A stretch of DNA of 64,000 bases from Flemingiibacterium sp045644145. Its GTDB lineage: Bacteria; Bacillota; Clostridia; Oscillospirales; CAG-272. This document shows, piece by piece, positions 42,896 to 49,989 of this stretch. The notes under the pieces were generated by a model, which saw only the letters and a list, made by a program, of their open reading frames with translations, made no database searches and was not told where the DNA came from. A program made the translations under genes and the position numbers. Each line of letters begins with the position of its first letter. The first letter of the stretch is position 1. The stretch covers positions 44,886-108,885 of the forward strand of contig JAZRGK010000063.1 in assembly GCA_045644145.1 (NCBI GenBank), in the 5' to 3' direction.

Positions 42896-43369
42896 TTGAA
42901 CAGCAATAACATGCGTAATAAGTCTGCTGAGAAAAACGGATTTCTTTGGGCGGCATGCAGAGGGTCGATTATCGGTGCTTTGACCTCCTTTGTGGCTGTG
43001 CTTGTTTTATCCGGTGCGGCGCTTCTTATGGAAGATCCGAAGAAGCTTATAACCGCCTTTGCCTATGGGGCGCTCCTTGTTGGAGCTTTCGTAGGCGGAT
43101 TTTCTTCGGCGAAGCTTGATAAAGACCGCAGTGCAGTGTCGGCGTTTATGGGAGGTGTGGGATATGTGCTTTTACTATGGCTCGTATCTCTTGCTTTCAG
43201 AGCTAATGCTATGTACCCGGTTACACCTATTTTTATGATATTAGCATACATTGGATGTACGGCGGTGTCGTTTATAGGCGGACTTGCGGTACGCGGCAAA
43301 CGCGGCGGAGTCAAGTTTAGTAGAAAAAATCCTACAACACTTGTTCGAGGACAACTTGGACGACGTTGA
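42896..43369 (+). CDS. TIGR04086-family membrane protein
   Basis: A 157-residue protein with about four membrane helices (ASFVAVLVLSGA-like segments from about 20 to 135) and a basic C-terminus. It fits the TIGR04086 family, which Clostridia usually carry next to yajC. I choose TTG 42896, five bases after GGAGGGGA (42883-42890); ATG 42911 (MRNKSAEKNG) is the alternative. In many relatives the SCIFF peptide and its radical-SAM maturase come next; here they are absent. The function is unknown. Confidence 0.75.
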   Translation: MNSNNMRNKSAEKNGFLWAACRGSIIGALTSFVAVLVLSGAALLMEDPKKLITAFAYGALLVGAFVGGFSSAKLDKDRSAVSAFMGGVGYVLLLWLVSLAFRANAMYPVTPIFMILAYIGCTAVSFIGGLAVRGKRGGVKFSRKNPTTLVRGQLGRR

Positions 43370-43374
43370 AATAA

Positions 43375-43400
43375 TGTCCCCTGCCAAATGGCGGGGGACA
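43375..43400 (+). terminator. Terminator of yajC-TIGR04086
   Basis: An 11-bp GC-rich stem (43375-43385 with 43390-43400) followed by CTTTTT, five bases after the stop. Confidence 0.88.
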
Positions 43401-43483
43401 CTTTTTGCGAAAAGAAGATAAATATGACTATCATGTGCGAAACTGCCGCAGAGGCGTAAAATTATACTTTTATAAATAAAGCG

Positions 43484-43509
43484 ATCTCCCGTGCTTTGGC
43501 ACGGGAGAT
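43484..43509 (+). terminator. Second terminator upstream of spoIIIAA
   Basis: A perfect 11-bp stem (43484-43494 with 43499-43509) with a TTTG loop and six T. Only about 80 bases separate it from the terminator before; it insulates the sporulation operon. Confidence 0.85.
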
Positions 43510-43522
43510 TTTTTGTATGGCT

Positions 43523-43553
43523 GTCATTTTTTTCGTTGCTTGTCCGTATATAT
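43523..43553 (+). promoter_or_regulatory. Possible SigE promoter of the spoIIIA operon
   Basis: GTCATTT (43523-43529), 15-base spacer, CGTATATAT (43545-43553) roughly fits the mother-cell SigE consensus, and spoIIIA is a SigE operon in studied Firmicutes. The match is partial. Confidence 0.35.
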
Positions 43554-43581
43554 TAGTATATCTGAAAACGAGGATATAAAG

Positions 43582-44508
43582 ATGACTGAGAAAAGAGTAA
43601 TTTCACCGTTTATTGAAGACTGTTTGCCGATTTCGGTACGTCGTGCAATTGGAATATTGTCAGAACACGGCGAGATATCATTATTAACAGTAAATGAGAT
43701 ACGACTTCGTGCAGAAGCGCCGGCTTCTGTTACATGCGATGGAAAAAACATTGTGCTTTCCGTAAAGTGTACTGCAGGTGAACTCTCTGAATGTGTCACA
43801 AGGCTGTGCGGTGGCTCTGTATATGCCCACGGGGATACCATACGAATGGGATATGTACAGCCCGGCGAGGGAGTAAGGGTGGGAATATGCGGTACACTTG
43901 CTTCCGACGGGCGTGCGGTGAGGGAAATCCGTTCGGTCAATATTCGTATTCCACATATAATGAGAGGAGTATCCGATCAGCTTATGGCGGCTTGCTTTGA
44001 TCCGCCGGCAATAAAATCTATGCTGATATATTCTCCGCCCGGAATCGGAAAAACCACTGCCCTTCGTGATATTGCATTCCGACTTGGAGGCGCATTTTCA
44101 AAGAGGGTTGTAATAGTTGATACCAGGGGAGAGCTTTTTATACCTGAAATGTTTGTTGATACATTATGTGATGTGCTTACGGGCTACAGCCGTGCGGAGG
44201 GGATAGAGATTGCAACGAGAACTATGTCGCCTGAGGTTATAATATGCGATGAGCTTGGGGATGTGAGCGAAAGCACAAAGATCCTTGGATGCGCAGGTGC
44301 AGGTGTGCCGCTTATCGCAAGCGCCCATGCATCAAATCTGAAGGAGCTTTTACTTCGTCCAAATATAAAGAAGCTACATGACAACGGGATCTTTGCCGGA
44401 TATGCCAGACTTTCACGAGAGAAAACAAACGGCAAGCTATCCGGGTGTTTCAGTTGTGATTACACTTCCGCTGAATCTGTTTTGGGTGATACGCAGTGCT
44501 TCGCATAG
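43582..44508 (+). CDS. spoIIIAA: Stage III sporulation protein AA, secretion-type ATPase
   Basis: Cytoplasmic ATPase of the SpoIIIA-SpoIIQ channel between mother cell and forespore, related to type II/IV secretion ATPases. ATG 43582, seven bases after GAGGA, gives 308 residues; the frame upstream lacks a ribosome site. Walker A is PPGIGKTT at 152-159, Walker B VIICDELGD at 219-227, and VVIVDTRGELF plus GVPLIASAHAS are also conserved. It is the first of eight consecutive spoIIIA genes and overlaps spoIIIAB. Confidence 0.95.
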   Translation: MTEKRVISPFIEDCLPISVRRAIGILSEHGEISLLTVNEIRLRAEAPASVTCDGKNIVLSVKCTAGELSECVTRLCGGSVYAHGDTIRMGYVQPGEGVRVGICGTLASDGRAVREIRSVNIRIPHIMRGVSDQLMAACFDPPAIKSMLIYSPPGIGKTTALRDIAFRLGGAFSKRVVIVDTRGELFIPEMFVDTLCDVLTGYSRAEGIEIATRTMSPEVIICDELGDVSESTKILGCAGAGVPLIASAHASNLKELLLRPNIKKLHDNGIFAGYARLSREKTNGKLSGCFSCDYTSAESVLGDTQCFA

Positions 44509-44978
44509 TAGGTGCACTTATGATATTTTTCGCATCCACTGCTATAGGGATCACAGTGGCTGAAATATGGCGTAAGGGTACTGTGCAGCTTGAGGCTTTT
44601 CATAGGCTTGTGGTACACACAGCAAGACAAATTGAGGGATTCCTTTATCCGCTTGATAAAATATTTGCCGAGTATGAGGATAAAGTGCTTGAGCAGTGTG
44701 GATTTTTAGATGCATTGCGCCATCACGGCCCCGATAATTCAATGGAAGCTTGCAAAGGCAGACTTTATATTTCTGAGGCAGATATTTCCGTCATAAAGGC
44801 GTTTTTTTCGGAAGTCGGCAGGCACACCGCCCATGAAGAAGCACGTCTTTTGGCATATTATGAGAAAAAACTTGGTGAGCTTGCTTCAAAATCAAGGTCT
44901 GAACTACAGTCCAGAGTCAGGCTGAGCCGCGGATTCGGCATGCTGATCGGCATTATGATGGCGGTAATTTTATTATAA
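44496..44978 (+). CDS. spoIIIAB: Stage III sporulation protein AB
   Basis: Membrane component resembling GspF-type platform proteins. The 160-residue protein has a helix at each end (about 3-22 and 145-160) around a helical cytoplasmic part; the C-terminal RVRLSRGFGMLIGIMMAVILL is the usual ending of SpoIIIAB. GTG 44496 overlaps spoIIIAA by 13 bases and stands six bases after GGGTGA. A 97-base gap with three hairpins follows, while the rest of the operon is tightly packed. Confidence 0.92.
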   Translation: MLRIVGALMIFFASTAIGITVAEIWRKGTVQLEAFHRLVVHTARQIEGFLYPLDKIFAEYEDKVLEQCGFLDALRHHGPDNSMEACKGRLYISEADISVIKAFFSEVGRHTAHEEARLLAYYEKKLGELASKSRSELQSRVRLSRGFGMLIGIMMAVILL

Positions 44979-44986
44979 TGGAGAAA

Positions 44987-45074
44987 GTTTGAAGGATAAA
45001 TCTTTCAAACCAGTCATAGATTCCCACGCGATACAAAGTATCGCGTAGATAAGGAAGCTTTCGCGCGCGAAAGC
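44987..45074 (+). repeat. Three consecutive hairpins between spoIIIAB and spoIIIAC
   Basis: Hairpin 1: 10 bp, 44987-44996 with 45001-45010, loop TAAA. Hairpin 2: 9 bp perfect, ACGCGATAC (45026-45034) with GTATCGCGT (45038-45046), loop AAA. Hairpin 3: a perfect 18-base palindrome GCTTTCGCGCGCGAAAGC (45057-45074), one base before the spoIIIAC ATG. AAGGA (45051-45055) sits just before hairpin 3, so folding would bring the ribosome site close to the start codon. Confidence 0.7.
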
Positions 45075-45075
45075 C

Positions 45076-45282
45076 ATGGTCATATATATGGATGTGAGCT
45101 TAATATTAAAGGTTGCCGGCATCGGACTTACTGTAAGTATAGCGTATCAGCTTTTGTCTAAATACGGACGGGACGAGCAGGCGGTGCTTGTGTCGCTTTC
45201 GGGTATCATAATAGTAATGCTTATGCTCGTGGATAAGCTTGGGGCGCTGTTTTCGAGTATTCGATCGGTATTTGGTATTTGA
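45076..45282 (+). CDS. spoIIIAC: Stage III sporulation protein AC
   Basis: Small two-helix membrane subunit of the SpoIIIA channel. The 68 residues include LILKVAGIGLTVSIAYQLL and VSLSGIIIVMLMLVDKL, the two helices, with KYGRDEQAV between them, as expected. ATG 45076 or ATG 45088 may start the protein; neither has a plain ribosome site at normal distance, but the AAGGA at 45051 becomes close if the palindrome 45057-45074 folds. It overlaps the region before spoIIIAD by a few bases. Confidence 0.93.
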   Translation: MVIYMDVSLILKVAGIGLTVSIAYQLLSKYGRDEQAVLVSLSGIIIVMLMLVDKLGALFSSIRSVFGI

Positions 45283-45284
45283 TT

Positions 45285-45665
45285 ATGATAAAATATTGCG
45301 GGGTCGCGCTGTGTGCGCTTGCGGCGATACTCATGCTGCGCGGTCAAAAAAGCGAATTTGCCGGATATGTGAGCCTTGGGACATCAGTGATACTTTTAGG
45401 GGCGGCATTAACAACATTTCTGCCAATTACCGAGTACATAAAGTCTATTGCGGCAGGAACGGAATTCGGCGGATACCTTGAAACGGTAATAAGGGCACTG
45501 GGGATAACTGTGTGTGTTCAGTTTGCCGCTGAAATTTGCAGGGATTCGGGAGAGGGAGCACTTGCTTCGAAGCTTGAACTTATAGGAAAGGCAGAGGTGC
45601 TTATTTTGTGTATGCCGGTCGTAGGCGATCTTATAGAGCTTGCGGCTAAGCTTATGAAGTTATGA
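45285..45665 (+). CDS. spoIIIAD: Stage III sporulation protein AD
   Basis: Membrane subunit of the channel, paralogous in part to SpoIIIAC. The 126-residue protein has about four hydrophobic segments; ITVCVQFAAEICRDSGEGALASKLELIGKAEVL is encoded at about 45499-45600, and the parts AAEICRDSGEGALASK and IGKAEVLILCMPV are the family hallmark. ATG 45285 is three bases after the spoIIIAC stop, and the end overlaps spoIIIAE (ATGA). Confidence 0.94.
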   Translation: MIKYCGVALCALAAILMLRGQKSEFAGYVSLGTSVILLGAALTTFLPITEYIKSIAAGTEFGGYLETVIRALGITVCVQFAAEICRDSGEGALASKLELIGKAEVLILCMPVVGDLIELAAKLMKL

Positions 45666-46804
45666 AATATTTCATTAAATTATGGACAGCGGTAAGCGTT
45701 ACTCTGCTTTTTGCAGTAAATGTTTTTGCGGCAGAAGCGGATGCGCAGTTTTCTTCAGAAATTTATTCGGCAGAGGAGTTTGATATTGATTCAATCATCG
45801 GGGCTATTCCCGATGAGGCGGCAGAAAAACTTCCCTCTGGTGATATGTTTGATCCTACAAAATTTTCTGAGAATTTTAGTGCGGAATATTTTTTGAGCAT
45901 TATATGGGACATCTTTATATCTGCATTTTCCGGCGTAATAAAGCCTTTTTCAGCTACCTTGGGCCTTATAATCATAGCATCGGTTCTCTCCGCCATGAAG
46001 AGGGGGTTAAGTAATAGCTCGCTTTCCACACTTTTAGAGTTCGTGTCGGGGCTTTGTATTATGCTTATCCTTTACAGCACGATTTTGCCGCTTGTGGAGA
46101 ATGTGAAGCAGTATCTTACAGAGCTTTTGGGTTTCATTGGGGCTATGGTACCGGTGATGATAGCAATTGGCACGGCAGGCGGCAATATAAGCGCATCGGC
46201 GGTTTCGGCGAACGCTATGATGCTTGGTGTGGCACTGGTGGAAACACTGGCAGCGGGGGGCTTGTTTCCTGTATTACAGCTTGATTTCGGGCTTTCAATT
46301 GCTTCCGGATTTGGTGGAATAAAGCTTGGAGGGATATCAAAGATTGTGAGAAATGGCTTCACATGGATAATGGGGCTTGTTTCTGCTGTAATATCGGCGG
46401 TGATGAGCTTCCAAACCTCAATTGCATCCCGTGCGGACAGCCTTTCAATGCGCGCCGTAAGATTTGCGGCTTCAAGTACAGTTCCGGTGGTTGGTTCAAT
46501 GGCGAGTGATGCTGTTGGGGCGGTAGCAGGAAGTATAGGGCTTATTAAGGGAACAGTAGGTTGGGTGGGCGTGATTGTTATCATAATACTCACAGTGCCT
46601 GTAACCATGAATATAATACTCACACGGCTTTTTGTAAGCATATCATGTGCCGCGGCTGAAATCGCAGGTCTTGAACGTGAGAAGGAAATACTGTCACAAA
46701 TATGTGGGCTACTGGGCTTTTTGGCGGCTGTGTGCTTCATAGCATCTCTTATGTTTGTCTATGCGCTTGCGTTATTTGCAAAGAGCAGTGCGGCACTTTT
46801 GTAG
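45662..46804 (+). CDS. spoIIIAE: Stage III sporulation protein AE
   Basis: The large polytopic membrane protein of the SpoIIIA complex. A signal peptide (about 1-22, ending VNVFAAEA) precedes a short outside region and about seven to eight membrane helices with many Gly/Ser/Ala. SFQTSIASRADSLSMRAVRF and SSTVPVVGSMASDAVGAV are the strongly conserved family segments. At 380 residues the length is normal. ATGA overlap with spoIIIAD. Confidence 0.95.
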   Translation: MKYFIKLWTAVSVTLLFAVNVFAAEADAQFSSEIYSAEEFDIDSIIGAIPDEAAEKLPSGDMFDPTKFSENFSAEYFLSIIWDIFISAFSGVIKPFSATLGLIIIASVLSAMKRGLSNSSLSTLLEFVSGLCIMLILYSTILPLVENVKQYLTELLGFIGAMVPVMIAIGTAGGNISASAVSANAMMLGVALVETLAAGGLFPVLQLDFGLSIASGFGGIKLGGISKIVRNGFTWIMGLVSAVISAVMSFQTSIASRADSLSMRAVRFAASSTVPVVGSMASDAVGAVAGSIGLIKGTVGWVGVIVIIILTVPVTMNIILTRLFVSISCAAAEIAGLEREKEILSQICGLLGFLAAVCFIASLMFVYALALFAKSSAALL

Positions 46805-46822
46805 GAGGAATGTCGGTAAATT

Positions 46823-47251
46823 ATGATAGAGATAAAGGGATTCATTATGTCGCTTGTATGTGCTGCCGCGGCATCTGCTCTTATTGAGGGATTTGTTCCT
46901 GAAGGAGGCATGAAAAAATATGTTAAATACTTAATATCACTGGTGATTCTTGCCGTGCTGGCAGCACCGCTTGGTAAGATCATAAGTGAACTGCCGAGCT
47001 TTACATATACGGATTCATTTATAGATGATAGCAAAGAAGCCTCAGCTAAGGCAAATTCCATTGTGGCAATGCACATAGAAAAGGCGGTAAGCGAAAAATT
47101 CTCCATAGGGAAAGGGGAGATTTCGGTGAAATACAACGGTGAGGGTATAACGGTGTGTGCAAAGGCGAAGCCGTGGCTTTATGCGGAGGATATCATCATA
47201 TACATTGCAGGTACTTTCGGAGTTTCGGCGGAGGTAAGCTTTTATGAATGA
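46823..47251 (+). CDS. spoIIIAF: Stage III sporulation protein AF
   Basis: Membrane component with two N-terminal helices and a mother-cell-membrane-exposed ring-building-motif domain. The 142-residue protein has VCAAAASALIEGFVPEGGMKKYVKYL at its start (parts ALIEGFVPEGGMKKY are typical) and ISLVILAVLAAPLGKI as the second helix. The ribosome site AGGAGGA (46803-46809) is 13 bases before ATG 46823, unusually far. The gene overlaps spoIIIAG by eight bases. Confidence 0.92.
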   Translation: MIEIKGFIMSLVCAAAASALIEGFVPEGGMKKYVKYLISLVILAVLAAPLGKIISELPSFTYTDSFIDDSKEASAKANSIVAMHIEKAVSEKFSIGKGEISVKYNGEGITVCAKAKPWLYAEDIIIYIAGTFGVSAEVSFYE

Positions 47252-47741
47252 TAACGGTATGCTGAGCCGTATAAGAGTGTTAGTTTCGGAGAAGAAAGGT
47301 CTGTGGCTTATAGTGGCTGTACTTTTGCTTGGAATCGTACTTATGATTTTTGGGGATGCTGGGGACAATTCTGAAAAGCTTGGCGGTGACGGAGAGAGCC
47401 TTGGTGCGGATGAGCTTGAATATAGGGTAAAGGAGTTGTGTGAGCGAGTTAGGGGTGTTTCTGAGGTGTCGGTCATGATAACATTTGAAACTGCTGGTGA
47501 GCAGATATACGCACAGAATACAAAAAGCACGGGTGTCGGAAACGGTGGTGAGGCGCGTGTGGAATATGTGACTGTTTCGGGGGATGTTGTACCGATTGGT
47601 ACTGTAATGCCCCGTATACGGGGTATTGCAGTGGTGTGCAGGGGCGGTGATGATGTGTCGGTAAAGCTTAAGCTTACAGAAATGCTTTGCACCCTTTTCT
47701 CCGTAGATTCAAATGCGGTGAGCATTATGGGGGGAAAATAG
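47244..47741 (+). CDS. spoIIIAG: Stage III sporulation protein AG
   Basis: Forms the large ring of the SpoIIIA-SpoIIQ channel in studied bacilli. The 165-residue protein has one membrane helix (about 20-37, WLIVAVLLLGIVLMIFG) and an outside ring-building domain: VRGVSEVSVMITFETAGEQI, then MPRIRGIAVVCRGGDD near the end, which is the usual motif. It overlaps spoIIIAF and is 71 bases before spoIIIAH. Confidence 0.93.
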   Translation: MNDNGMLSRIRVLVSEKKGLWLIVAVLLLGIVLMIFGDAGDNSEKLGGDGESLGADELEYRVKELCERVRGVSEVSVMITFETAGEQIYAQNTKSTGVGNGGEARVEYVTVSGDVVPIGTVMPRIRGIAVVCRGGDDVSVKLKLTEMLCTLFSVDSNAVSIMGGK

Positions 47742-47812
47742 CGAGTTTTGGTATAAAGCAATAGCTGTCGGCATATTTATGTAACAGTTCAATATGTGAA
47801 AGGAGAAGTATT

Positions 47813-48451
47813 ATGGACGAGAATATTATGCATGAAACTGATGAGAACGTGGGGACGGAGCTTGTATGTACAGAAAGCGAAACACGTTTTTCGAGAGGTA
47901 TAAAAAAATTGAAGGGTGTTGCGGGGAAAATAGGCACGAGGAATATTGTTGTGGCGTGCTCCGTAATGCTAATAGGGCTTGCCGTGATACTTAATTTTGT
48001 CATGTTCTCAGGTTCTGGACCTTCACTCGGCGACGGTGATGTTCTCGGTGCGGGACTTAGCGAGGACGATGGTGAGGCACAGTCAAAAATAGAAGATGCC
48101 TACTTTGCCTCGGCACAGCTTTCGCGTAAGCAGGCGAGAGATCAGGCACTTGCGGTTCTTCAGACAGTAGTTGAAAGCACAAACGCGGATGCCACGGCAA
48201 AAGAGCAGGCGTCGGTTGATATCAGCCGCATTGCTTCCGAGATACAAATGGAGTCAAACATTGAAACCCTTATAAAATCAAAGGGGTTTGAGGACTGTGT
48301 GGCGGTGATCGGAGAGGGTAGTGCCAGCATAATTGTCCGCTCGGACGGACTGCTCCCAAATGAGCTTTCTCAGATAAAGGAGATCGTATGGGAACATGCA
48401 GGAATAGATCCTGTAGGGATAAAAATAATAGAACAGAAAACAGAGGCATGA
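47813..48451 (+). CDS. spoIIIAH: Stage III sporulation protein AH
   Basis: Mother-cell protein that binds SpoIIQ across the intermembrane space. The 212-residue protein has one membrane helix (about 43-63), a Gly/Asp-rich linker and a YscJ/FliF-like domain: AQLSRKQARDQALAVLQTVV, then the KEQASVDISRIASEIQ and LIKSKGFEDCVAVI segments. AAAGGAGAAG precedes the ATG. It ends the operon; a bidirectional terminator follows. No spoIIQ gene is in the window. Confidence 0.93.
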   Translation: MDENIMHETDENVGTELVCTESETRFSRGIKKLKGVAGKIGTRNIVVACSVMLIGLAVILNFVMFSGSGPSLGDGDVLGAGLSEDDGEAQSKIEDAYFASAQLSRKQARDQALAVLQTVVESTNADATAKEQASVDISRIASEIQMESNIETLIKSKGFEDCVAVIGEGSASIIVRSDGLLPNELSQIKEIVWEHAGIDPVGIKIIEQKTEA

Positions 48452-48454
48452 TAC

Positions 48455-48494
48455 AAAAAGGAGCTGTTACACTTAGGTGCAACAGCTCCTTTTT
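48455..48494. terminator. Bidirectional terminator, recurring hairpin family copy 3
   Basis: A 14-bp stem (48455-48468 with 48481-48494), A-run before and T-run after, between the convergent spoIIIAH and pfkA genes. It shares the core GAGCTGYTRCAC with copies at 6804 and 39212. Confidence 0.88.
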
Positions 48495-48502
48495 CGGGAT
48501 TT

Positions 48503-49570
48503 TTAGTTCTCGCCGATTGTCTTTGCAATATCCATGAGATCTTCAAGGACTGCTCTCTTTTCCGCACAGCGAGTCTTCATAGCATCAAGCTGTTCTGCGG
48601 TGAATTTATCAAGGTCGCCGTCCTTCAGCTTGTTCTTATACATGCGGTCAACAACCAGTGCCCATGCAATATCAGTTTCAATAAGCTTTCCGTCGCGCTC
48701 GCATACTACCAGGTCAGACTTGCCCTCAAGGATAAGGTCAACCGCGAAATAACCCATACGGGTTGCGGTAAGTCTGTCACGAAGTGTGGGAGAACCGCCG
48801 CGCACCATATGGGCAAGGCGGATAAAACGGGAGTCTATATTAGCCTCTCTTCTCATGCGCTCGGTAAGATTTTCACCAAATCCGTCCGGCATGCTTTCGG
48901 AGTGCATAATAAGGAAGCTTCTCTGACCCTTTTCGCGAAGCTCTATAAGCTTTGCAATGCATGCGTCTTCATCAAAGGGAAGTTCCTTAACCGCAACGGC
49001 ATTTGCGCCGCAGGCAATACCGCATTCAATGGCGATGTAGCCGGCGTGACGCCCCATAACCTCAATAACCTCTCCGCGTGCATGAGATTCGCAGGTATCT
49101 CTAAGGCGGTCAGCCGCATGGAGAACGGTGTTCATAGCGGTGTCAAAACCGATGGAATAATCGGTGGAAGTGATGTCATTATCGATGGTACAAGGTATGC
49201 CAATGGTAGGAATACCGCGCATGGAAAGGTCTGTAGCTCCGCGGAAGGTTCCGTCGCCGCCGCAGGCGATAATACCGTCGATCTCGTTGTCCTTGCAGGT
49301 TTTGATAGCCTTAGCCATACCCGCTTCGGTGGCGAATTCATCGCAGCGGTCGGAGTAGAGAATGGTTCCGCCAAATCCTGTAATATTTGCTACATCAAGA
49401 GATGTAAGCTTGCGAAGCTCTCCGCTGATAAGACCAGTATAGCCTTTGCAGATACCCACAACTTCTACACCGCGTGCAAGAGCGGAGCGAACAACGGCAC
49501 GCACTGCCGCGTTCATGCCCGGAGCATCACCGCCGGATGTTAAAACGCCTATTTTTCTGAATTTTCTCAT
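48503..49570 (-). CDS. pfkA: ATP-dependent 6-phosphofructokinase
   Basis: Phosphorylates fructose-6-phosphate in glycolysis. ATG 49570, with AAGGAAG in front, gives 355 residues, slightly above the E. coli 320. TSGGDAPGMNAAVRA (GGD 13-15), CGGDGTFRGA (GGDGT 104-108) and PCTIDNDI (catalytic Asp at 130) are present. The Gly after GGD in GGDGT indicates ATP rather than pyrophosphate as donor, by the known rule. It has a promoter on the minus strand and stands alone. Confidence 0.95.
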   Translation of the reverse strand: MRKFRKIGVLTSGGDAPGMNAAVRAVVRSALARGVEVVGICKGYTGLISGELRKLTSLDVANITGFGGTILYSDRCDEFATEAGMAKAIKTCKDNEIDGIIACGGDGTFRGATDLSMRGIPTIGIPCTIDNDITSTDYSIGFDTAMNTVLHAADRLRDTCESHARGEVIEVMGRHAGYIAIECGIACGANAVAVKELPFDEDACIAKLIELREKGQRSFLIMHSESMPDGFGENLTERMRREANIDSRFIRLAHMVRGGSPTLRDRLTATRMGYFAVDLILEGKSDLVVCERDGKLIETDIAWALVVDRMYKNKLKDGDLDKFTAEQLDAMKTRCAEKRAVLEDLMDIAKTIGEN

Positions 49571-49639
49571 GAGGTTTATCTTCCTTTTATTGAATATTGT
49601 GTACATAGAAAGTATCGTGGAAATTTTTCACCAAATTAT

Positions 49640-49668
49640 ATTTTAATATATTTTTTGCAAAAAATCAA
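49640..49668 (-). promoter_or_regulatory. SigA-type promoter of pfkA
   Basis: On the minus strand: TTGATT (49668-49663), 17-base spacer, TAAAAT (49645-49640). Confidence 0.65.
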
Positions 49669-49794
49669 GTAGATATTCGACATTTTTTGGAATTATTGGT
49701 GTAGAAAAGTGGGGGGGAAATATAAAGTTTGTTGTGTAAATTGCATTTGAAGTACAACAGGATGCAAAAAAAACAAGAAAATTGCGTTAGGATC

Positions 49795-49823
49795 TTGCAA
49801 AAAGCAAGAAAATAATGTATAAT
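49795..49823 (+). promoter_or_regulatory. SigA-type promoter of the 25-codon ORF and CorC-type gene
   Basis: TTGCAA (49795-49800), 17-base spacer, perfect TATAAT (49818-49823). Confidence 0.8.
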
Positions 49824-49858
49824 GATAACAATATATATTGCGAAGGAGTGGTAAATAC

Positions 49859-49936
49859 ATGAGCGATAATCCCAAACCTGCCCGACGATGCACAAATCCA
49901 AATAATATTACAGTGACACATGTTGCACCACCGTGA
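49859..49936 (+). CDS. Putative 25-residue peptide
   Basis: A 25-codon ORF with a complete set of signals: promoter 36 bases before, AAGGAG at 49843-49848, ATG 49859 and TGA 49934-49936. The peptide starts MSDNPKPARRCTNP and ends VTHVAPP; it is hydrophilic, with one Cys, an Arg-Arg pair and no membrane segment. It precedes the CorC-type gene by 53 bases. It could be a leader peptide, a signalling peptide or a small protein; I recognise no family, and coding could be accidental. Confidence 0.45.
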   Translation: MSDNPKPARRCTNPNNITVTHVAPP

Positions 49937-49989
49937 TTCTCCGAAGATGAGAAGTATAAATAATATGTGCATATTTTCAGGAGATTATA

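Noticed and set aside
43424..43459. 11-codon ORF between two terminators as a SCIFF peptide
   Set aside because: Only one Cys and far too short; SCIFF has six Cys in about 45 residues.
49665..49972. Several minus-strand frames of 60-80 codons upstream of the CorC-type gene
   Set aside because: A/T-rich, Phe/Leu-biased products, no ribosome sites; they arise from low complexity.
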